Shown piece after piece: positions 56,301 through 64,000 of a stretch of DNA of 64,000 bases. The notes beneath the pieces were generated by a model. That model was not told where the DNA came from, made no database searches, and worked only from the letters and a program-made list of their open reading frames with translations. This DNA comes from Vitellaria paradoxa (taxonomy: Eukaryota > Streptophyta > Magnoliopsida > Ericales > Sapotaceae). Made by a program: the position numbers and the translations under genes. Location of the stretch: assembly GCA_019916065.1 (NCBI GenBank), contig CM034234.1:10135844-10199843 (forward strand), written 5' to 3'. Each line of letters begins with the position of its first letter. Positions within the stretch are counted from its first letter, which is position 1.

Positions 56301-59300
56301 AACTATTGGAAGATTAATTAACAATCATAGTTATAATCCTTCTAGTGGGCAGAAGTCTCACATCCCTCATATTAGCACAGGCTTGATTATAGTACTCAGG
56401 ACACAACCTACATTCCTTTCATTCATTCATTGGTGTGTCTGTGAAAAATAGAAAATCAACTAGTCATAGTGTCTCTTAACTGTGTCCGTGCACACGAACA
56501 TTTACTTTTTAAACATTGGAAGAAACCCAAATCGATCACATACAGGCAAAATTTTGTGTCCTCGTAATTGTAGATGTGCTTATTTGTAACCATTCATCCT
56601 CAGTGAGCTAGCCTTCCAACACAATCTTCAAACTACAGAGTTGGTTATATTTCACATAAATAATTTCACCAAGCAACTAGTGCTTTAAAATTGCATGTGT
56701 ATTACTTCATGAAAGGCCAAACTTGATTTCACAATAATAGTAGTCACTTCTGGTGGGGGAAGGAAATAGAGAATCTAGCTTTCACTTGAATGAATACCAG
56801 TGGAAATACAAAAATATGTGGAGATCAAAGGAAAACGACAGTCTAAGACCAGGTTAAATTCAAGTTATAAAGAGTTAAATGACCAGTAAATGGAATGAGA
56901 AAGAATTTAGGAAGAAAATTTAGAATGTAGGGGAGAGGGTCTGCAAATTCTATTTTTATTCCAAGTGCCCGAAACAGTGGATCTATGAAAAGTTTTCGAG
57001 CTTTGGGGGACCGTGGCCTGGACTGGCAGGCTCCATCATCCATTGCATACCTTCTCCAATTAATCAATTATCTTGTCAAGGCTTGTCAATCAGAAAGGCT
57101 AAGAAGCTGTGGATCATGATCCCTCCCCCATCAAAAAAAAAAAAAAAAGAATCAAATAAAAAAGGAAAGAAAGGTGACAAATCCTATGTAACAGTTGACC
57201 TCAAAAGGATAATTATGGATAATTCCTTTACCGTAACTAGCTTCAGGTAAAAAGACTAAAATTCAGAAGTTCTAATTTTTTTTTTTTAATTTCTTTTAGT
57301 TTTCTGCTTCTTGATTTGTTTAGTCAGCTATTTGTCTTCATCAGAGAAAAATTGACCACATGATGGCATGCGAAAGCCCCCCCTCCCTCCCTAACAAATA
57401 TATATATTTTAAGTCTTATTTGAACTCTACAACTTTGGGAAACATATCACAAAAAAAAGGCATATTATCCCCTTCCAATTTTTATAAATTTTACATTGAC
57501 TCCTCTGAAAGTCAAAAATATTTTCGCCTTGGTCCCCTCTTAACAAAATTTATAGGTTTGACACTAATGGCATGCAGGGACATGTTATAAGAGTGTTAAA
57601 GCAATAAAGAGGTGGAAGGTTTACAGGGAGTCGATATATATCCTTAAAAAGGTCAATTAGCTTCTGGTCTCCCTGTGGAAATGGAAAGAAGTGCCTTGCA
57701 TATATAATGTCATTCATAAGGGGGAAAAGGGAGCATCTTGGCAACAGACTACAGGTACAAAAAAAAGACTGCCTAACATGCTAGAAACAAAATTACCCTT
57801 CTCAATTGTAAACCTCAGAACACACATCTAAGGAAAATCATGAAAAAGCCTCTCTTCCTTTTAATTTACGATTTCTTTTCTTGCATCCTACTGCAACCAC
57901 AAACCAAGAAAGTAAAATCTGGAAGTTCTCTATCAGTACTATTTCCTAGAAATGACCATATTTTGTCTAACGCCAGAGTGTAAAACATCACATGGCCGTT
58001 CCCTAGCGTGTTTTCTGCATATTTCTTCCAAAGTTCGAATTAGAAACATTCAAGACCTTATAAGACCTATTGACTAGAGAAGGATCATGCATTTCAATGG
58101 TCAGTGCAAAAGCATCATGAACAGCTAGGGGTGGCAAAATGAATGGGTTGGACGGGTTAGTTATGGGTTTAAACGGGTCGGAAGTTAAATGGGTTCAACT
58201 CCAACCCACCCATTTAAAAGACGGGTTAGATATGAGCAAGTTGAATACAAGTTATTATAAACCCATGAACCCATATCACCACCCATTTACTTATAACCTA
58301 ACTTACTTTTTAAAAAAAATTAAAAATTTATTTAAATTAACGTGTATATATATAAATACATCACTATTTATTTTAATTAATATAATATTATACATATTAT
58401 ATAATATTATATATTATATTTACAAATTTCAGTTAATTTCGAATTTATACGAATCGATTTATTTTTTATTCAATTTTAAATCAACAACTCTTTCTCTCTG
58501 TGTGGTTGTGTGTGTGTGCGCGCATGCTCTAGTGTGTGCGTGCGCACGTGTGTGCGTGCGTGTGCATGCATATGTGCGCGTGCGTGTGCGTGCTTGTGTG
58601 TGTGCGTGTGCGCTCGCGCGCATGCGTGTGTGCATGCACGTGTGTGGGTGTGCATGCGCATGTGCGTGTGCGCGCGTGTATGCACGTGGGTGTGTGGGAG
58701 TGTGCGCGCGCGCGCGTGTGTGTAGGTATGTTTGCGTGCATGTGTGCACGCGCGTGTGTGCGCGTGTGTGCGCGTGTGTATGTGCGTGTGTGCGCTCACG
58801 CGCTTGTGGTTGTGCGTGTGTGTGTGGGGGTGTGTTTGCATGTGCATGTGTGTGTGCACATGTGTGGGAGTGTGTGCGTGTGCGTGTGCATGTGGGTGTG
58901 TTTGCATGTGTGTGCGTGCGTGTGGGTGCGTGTGCGTGTGCGTGTGTGTGTGTGCAGGTGTGTTTGTTTGTGTGTGTGCGCGCGCGCGTGTGTGTGTGCG
59001 GGTGTGTTTGTATATGTGCCGCGCACGCGCATGTACATGCGTGTTTTTGTGTGTGTGTGCGTGCGCGCGCGCTTTTTCTCTCTGGAGAGAGGGAGAGTAA
59101 TAATAAAAGGGGAATTAAACTAGTTTTTTTAATTTAAATGGGTGTTTTAACGAGTCCCATTTCACAACTCAATTACGCCCGTTTATAAATGGGTATTTTA
59201 TAAGTTACTCAATTAGTAAAATAATAGGACTCAAACTCATTTATTATGGGTTTAATTGGACAGGTTAATAGATTTGAGTCGATTTTGCCACCCCATGTAC

Positions 59301-60327
59301 AGCAGTGCACTTTTTGGGATTTTGTTTAATAAGATAAAAGGGTGTACTAGGTCTTACTAAACAGCTTTTCCATGATTAATAAAACTTTCCTCATTTCACT
59401 AATAACAATTTTCATAAAATTACAGGAGTCGCATCTCGATTGTGGATTGAGAGGAACCACGTTTGTGTACTTGTCTATTTTCAGTCAACAATATGGATAA
59501 TTCTAACGTTAAGAGGAACCTTGCTTTAACCAACATCAACAAACGAGTATTCTATGACATGTATTGTCATTCCTAATTTGTCTACATCAACAATTAATAT
59601 ATTGAATAGCATTATCAAGACTTAGGACTAAACATACCATTAAAGAACTACAAAAAAGTACTTTCAAATTTCCACATTAGTAAATGCTTGTGGATCAAGA
59701 TCCATGCCCACAATTTCAGCTTCATGAGGCAAACAATGAAGTCACAACCTAATTGGAAGAGAGTTTGCTGGATAAATAAAGAAGAAACTACGGATTAATC
59801 CTGGTCTGTTTTACAAAAGGACCACTCGTCCGCTCCTTGCCTCTTTTTTTTTTTTTTTTTTTTGATAAGTGATCATATTTTACAAAAAAGCATGGAGAAG
59901 ATGCGTAAAAAGATCAAGAGGATCACGGTTTACATCTCCTCGTACACTCCTTGCCTCTATATCATGTCCCCCATCTAGTATATGATCACTATGCGATCCT
60001 AACAAAGCAAGAAAACTCCACATGATGATCTCGAAAACTGTGCAATCATGCACTGAAAAACACTGCTCCCCAGCCTACAAACAATTTTCCCCTCCAAAGA
60101 TTTTAAAATCCTTCCGTCAAGACACTGACACCAAGTAAAAGGAAATAAGAGGGATATGGAATTAAGACGTGAATAAAGATCACTTTCCATCACTCGATAA
60201 GTGGCTCTGAATAAAACTTCCCGCTTCTTACTCTCGACCTTTCCTCTACATTTGCAATGTATACATACACTAACTAATATTTTTATCTTTATAGACCACA
60301 TATGCTTGCTAAATCTAGTATCCTCAC

Positions 60328-60359
<32 letters not shown>

Positions 60360-60888
60360 ATGATAAAAAGTTTAGTTTACCCGTTTATCCTTTTACATCC
60401 AATCAAATTTATGGCATATTCTCTCATGGTTTGCAGTTAGTCTAACGATGAAGAATATGGCGAAACAATATTCATAAAGAACACGCGAGGTTTTCTCATG
60501 CTCAGAAAGTTGAAAACATTTTAGCACAATTATTAGAATTTCATTTGAATTAATGTCCACTTGCTCACACGAAACCCATTCAAAAACTTTCCAGCTATTA
60601 TATCAATGTTGCGTTGGCGAAGAAATTACCCGGGAAGATAGTGAATTGAGCTGTATTCCCTTTCTCAAGCCTTTGTTCCGTGTCGCGCTCCGCTTGTTTA
60701 GTGGCACTCAGTTGGCCTCCATTAGCAGGGTGTTCTATAGATGAAAATCTAAATTGGCCAAAAGATTCAGCATAAGCCAATTGAGACCCGAGCCCACTCA
60801 ACCAAGGCACTGAAGCCGGCGACGACTGACCAACGGGATTTTGGATTATCCCGTCATGTTCTTTGAGATATACAGTATGCATGGTCAT
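53320..60888 (-). CDS. NF-YA: NF-YA transcription factor subunit (CCAAT-binding), 5 coding exons
   Basis: Exons in transcript order: 60888-60630, 56028-55940, 55858-55790, 54268-54128 and 53733-53320. The phases agree and all introns are GT-AG; the product is 323 aa. The N-terminal [14 protein letters not shown] and FTIFPGDCK are family hallmarks. The core has the NF-YB/YC interaction helix ([20 protein letters not shown], about 153-172) and the DNA-binding part ([21 protein letters not shown], 188-208). NF-YA joins NF-YB/NF-YC on CCAAT boxes in the nucleus. The residue before YLH is Q and the one after is L, where many plant NF-YAs have P and E. The C-terminus ends PKFGR beside a palindrome, and the stop overlaps a perfect splice donor (AG|GTGAGT). 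The first coding intron (4.6 kb) contains a hAT-like element. The start is the first ATG of the frame after the probable leader intron. Confidence 0.92.
58126..59295. mobile_element. hAT-like element with GT/GC microsatellite, inside the NF-YA intron
   Basis: The ends TAGGGGTGGCAAAAT and ATTTTGCCACCCCA are inverted repeats. The flanks TGAACAGC (58118-58125) and TGTACAGC (59296-59303) form an 8-bp duplication with one change, fitting a hAT element. Most of the 1,170 bp is a simple repeat (58498-59071), so the element proper is about 600 bp. It has no transposase. Confidence 0.78.
58498..59071. repeat. 574-bp alternating purine-pyrimidine (GT/GC) tract
   Basis: Almost uninterrupted TG and CG dinucleotide steps with scattered CA/TA steps. 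The alternating purine-pyrimidine order favours left-handed Z-DNA. It is open in several frames on both strands (Cys/Val/Arg or His/Thr/Ala repeats), but these are artefacts. Its CpG-rich parts contrast with the AT-rich surroundings. Confidence 0.9.
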
Positions 60889-61529
60889 AGAAACCCCCAA
60901 ATCAGATTCTGCTCCTTGGAATTTCTTAGTCTAGTCCCTGTGATTTCAAGTTGTAAAAATTAGTATTTCCACCAATTGAAGCCACATTCGAAAATATAAA
61001 ACCTAATCAGGTGATCACCTAAAATCGACAAAAACTAACTTGTGTAGAATTTATTGACACTAAATTCATCAAAAGTGTAACTTGATCCAAAGTTGAAGCA
61101 AAACCCAAAAAGAATAACAACAATAATAATAGAAAGAAAAGGAACACCAAGACAAAATAAAGTATCAATATTACAGAACTAGGAGAAGATGGAGATTATC
61201 ATTATATTGATAAATTAAGAAAGGAATTGAAATTACAGTGTAACAAATACCATATGAACTCTATTGGAAATTCAGCAATTACAAACCAAAAGATTCCAAA
61301 ATAGTAGAAGAATATATATAAAGATAACACAGAACTGGTTGATAAAGAACAAACTAACAATGAAATAACTAGAACCCATTAGAGAGAGAACGAAAAACCA
61401 TCACAGACCACAGTTGGTGAAGCTAGATTGAACCAGAGATCAGCTCCAGAGGAGAGGTACAGAGAGGAAGTATCAAGAAGAGAGTATTCTGATAGGACAA
61501 CCAATTTGCTTTGAGAAGAAGAGAGTACC

Positions 61530-61720
61530 AACATACCCAGAAGCAAGCAGCCTCAAATCCTGAAGATAAGAAACCCCATTCGGCTGGAGCTATGTCGGTA
61601 CAATTTCAAGCAGAGAAAAGGAAAGAGAAAGAGAGGAGAGAGAGAGAGAGGGACCTTGGATGCGTAGCAAGTGTAATGGAACTACACGGCAGTGGCCAAT
61701 CAAATACAGCATCCATGGAA
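61530..61720 (-). promoter_or_regulatory. Probable NF-YA 5' UTR exon and promoter region
   Basis: On the minus strand a pyrimidine-rich leader (CTCTCTCTCTCTCCTC near 61632-61650) is followed by TTGAGGCTGCTTGCTTCTG and a good donor, GTATGT, near 61540. A leader intron would end at an AG close to 60920-60935, for example AAATCACAG. Upstream, about 61735-61760, AT-rich TAATAAATATT could serve as a TATA region. Many plant NF-YA genes have such a 5' UTR intron. The exact TSS is not known. Confidence 0.45.
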
Positions 61721-61859
61721 TTCTTTGTTTTATGTGTGAAAAAAATATTTATTAATCTCTCTCTCTCCTCTCTCTTCTTTTGCTTATTGTACTCCAACAT
61801 TGGAAGCACCCATTCCTCTTCTATTCATGAGTGGGTGAACAGTCCGAAACCTTAATTTT

Positions 61860-64000
61860 AACTGTCTTGACACTATTTAAGGTAAAACTACAACCGTTTC
61901 CTTCGCATACTACAACAAGTGGTTTCACATAGAAGTCCAAGGAAGTCTTTCATGTTTTCTTCTTTTTGTTTTTGTTTTTTTGTTCCTACCATTTGGGTAC
62001 GTTATAACTTCAAGTGGCTCATGATTGGTTCTTCATCAATTCCGCAGTTTACTAAAGAGCAATAAATATTCTAGTTGGGGTGGTTATGGTTCTCTCTGTT
62101 TGTGGTAAAAGTAACTTCATCTGGTAATTTGGCAATTTGTAGATACATGGCTGCTTCTAAAAGAGTGTGGTTTCCCCAGCTATCTTGCATTGGATGGTGA
62201 AAAGGGTACTTTCTGCTTATGGGTGCAATTCTCACCAAGATTTGGTGCAATATAAAATTGTTTATATATATATATATATATATTTTCTTTTATCAATACA
62301 AATTGACGGTTCAAATCAATAAGAGAAAGGCAGTAGGATTCCAGTTTCCTTTAGTGGAAAGCTAAAATGATTGCCCTTTTTATTTATTTTTTTTTCTTTA
62401 ACAAATTCTAGCTCCCGTTATAAAATAAGACTGTTTATGCGAGGACATGTTACTTTATCATACATCTGTATAATGTGTTTGCATTATTTCTATAGAAGAT
62501 TTGGGCCATATATGTAATTCCTTCTACAATAAATCAATGCAAAATGATAATTGTTTGCATCAAGCCCGTGCATACAAAACTCAAATTTACCAATTACATA
62601 TCACAAATTTAATGGGTTTTTTTTTTTCAGTAATTTTACTTCTTTATATTATTTCTAAATACAAAATTATGATCAGAATCATATTGATAAAGGATATTTT
62701 TCTCTATTTAACTCTCTCTCTCTCAAATATAATTTTTAATATAACACTTTTATGTTACATTTGTTAACTATTCTTTAAAATATAATTCTCCATCTAACTA
62801 TTTCTAAAAAGTAATTCTAATATAAAACTCTTTGTATATATCAATAAGCAACTATATATTATCTTAAAACAATTCAATATTTAACACTTTCTTTTAAAAT
62901 TTAATTCTTACAATAATATTATTTTTCCACAAGCATAAAAACAACAAATATAAAAAAAAAATTGTTAAATATGTTGGACCTTAGGATTTTCGGTTTATAA
63001 TTAATTAACACTATATCAAATCATTTCCATATTTACTACATTAACTTTGCTAAATTGTATTAACAAGTTGTAAAAAAATAATAATTCACTTACATTTAAT
63101 TTAAGTAATACAAAACAATAAAAATAATAATAATAATTCACTTACATAAATTTTAAGTAGTACAAAACAATATTTATTAAAAAATATATATATGCAATTA
63201 AAATTAGTCCAATATATTCCCTTCCTAATAATTTAATTAGGTGCTCTCTTCACATGCAATTAAAATATCTGCAATTTTTTTTTTTTAATAATGCCCAGCT
63301 GACGGTCTCAATTGTTGACTGAATCAAAATATTTTTGATGCAATTTCATCCGCTAGCCATTAGAATAAACCAACTCTCCTATGTTGATTCCTCCAGCCAC
63401 GGGCTCCGTGACAAGCTGTTTGTTGCAAATATTAGAAACAAGGGTTTTCTTAATTTTATAGGAAGCTGACGTGTAACAACGTTGCTAAATATTTTTGTAA
63501 TTTTCTTTATATATATATATATAGTTTATTAATAAGATCACAATCCGTTTACGACCCGGATAATTAATTATCGTCACTTTCGTATGTAATGCTGGCTGCA
63601 TAGATATTACATATCCGTCATTTTGCCCCCCACCATTCCTCTGGTCCTTGTCATGTTTTTTAAGGTTTTCTGATTAGGCTTTGGTTTGGTATGCTAATTA
63701 ATTCAGTATATCTCGAGAGTTCTGTTTTGTGCAGTTGTGATTTGTGAAGAGACACAAATAGCTTTCATCTACATATATGTATATATATATATCTATGCAT
63801 AGATATATATATATCTATGCATAGATATATATATATCTATGCATATGAGAACAGCAAATTAGAATAATCCATAGACAGATCGATTCAACATGAATAAATT
63901 TATATATATGTATATATATTATATATATACACACACATGCCAGCTAATAATCCAAGAAGCCGCACTGGAATCGAACTACATTTCCTTGCATAAACAATTT
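61860..64000. other. AT-rich intergenic DNA at the right edge
   Basis: No gene is supported. (TA)n runs lie at 62261-62283 and 63509-63523. At 63778-63846 a 24-bp palindromic unit ATCTATGCATAGATATATAT recurs three times. The region should hold distal upstream sequence of the NF-YA gene. Confidence 0.45.
63778..63846. repeat. Tandem palindromes around ATCTATGCATAGAT
   Basis: The self-complementary core ATCTATGCATAGAT is spaced every 24 bp by TATATAT, three times (the last partial). Each unit can form a cruciform. It is probably microsatellite-derived. Confidence 0.8.

Larger units (their letters stand above)
56029..60629 (-). other. 4.6-kb first coding intron of NF-YA
   Basis: GT-AG intron between the N-terminal exon and the second coding exon. 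Apart from the hAT-like element at 58126-59295 it shows AT-rich DNA, an A-run at 57133-57149, a T-run at 59847-59863 and a (TA)n at 60330-60352. Open frames inside are not supported as genes. Confidence 0.75.

Noticed and set aside
58139..59137. Long Cys/Val/Arg open frames in the GT/GC tract, on both strands
   Set aside because: They are products of the dinucleotide repeat, which lacks stop codons; the tract lies in a transposon within an intron.
61511..61855. Plus-strand frame of 114 codons near the NF-YA promoter
   Set aside because: It reads through GA-rich 5' UTR sequence of the opposite-strand gene and gives Arg/Glu repeats.

Overview
This is a 64 kb piece of plant nuclear DNA, almost certainly from a eudicot. 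The genes have GT-AG introns, the intergenic DNA is very AT-rich, and the proteins are plant families: a SYP121-type syntaxin, a chloroplast CP33-type RNA-binding protein, MOS2, and NF-YA with microRNA169 sites. The species cannot be fixed from sequence alone; a woody eudicot is a guess.

Host genes. Five host genes can be read through: a single-exon SYP121-like plasma-membrane syntaxin (3044-3991, minus), an 11-exon TatD-type deoxyribonuclease (10736-16827, plus), a 4-exon CP33-like chloroplast ribonucleoprotein (17516-20484, minus, convergent with TatD), a single-exon MOS2-like G-patch/KOW protein (26259-27734, plus), and a 5-coding-exon NF-YA transcription factor (53320-60888, minus) with a 4.6 kb first coding intron and a 3' UTR carrying two miR169-like sites. 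The first 125 bases may be the C-terminal end of another plus-strand gene. A broken F-box gene lies at 32412-33241 (minus).

Mobile DNA. The largest feature is a structurally complete CACTA (En/Spm) DNA transposon of 10,586 bp (33326-43911). It has CACTA termini, a TTG target duplication, palindromic subterminal repeats at both ends and two intact genes: a TnpD-like transposase of about 1092 aa and a TnpA-like protein of about 377-419 aa. It is inserted 85 bp upstream of the F-box remnant start. Other elements whose ends and target duplications can be read are a 2,545-bp solo LTR (6095-8639), a tRNA-derived SINE with a 17-bp duplication (5362-5600), a TRIM with two 204-bp LTRs inside a CP33 intron (18349-18817), PIF/Harbinger-like MITEs with 3-bp duplications (24522-24864 and 25723-25880), and a hAT-like MITE family with 8-bp duplications (44970-45402, 47599-48063, 58126-59295). 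A 0.94-kb long inverted repeat lies at 48113-49050.

Repeats. The hAT-like element inside the NF-YA intron holds a 574-bp, almost purely alternating GT/GC tract. A 202-bp unit is repeated three times plus a part upstream of the CACTA transposase. The rest of the intergenic DNA is AT-rich, with microsatellites and old transposon debris. I found no CRISPR array, operon, rRNA gene or functional tRNA gene, and no convincing novel biochemical system. The points most worth following are the apparently autonomous CACTA element, its TnpA-like gene whose last intron lacks an AG acceptor, the duplicated miR169 site, and the rearranged NF-YA C-terminus.
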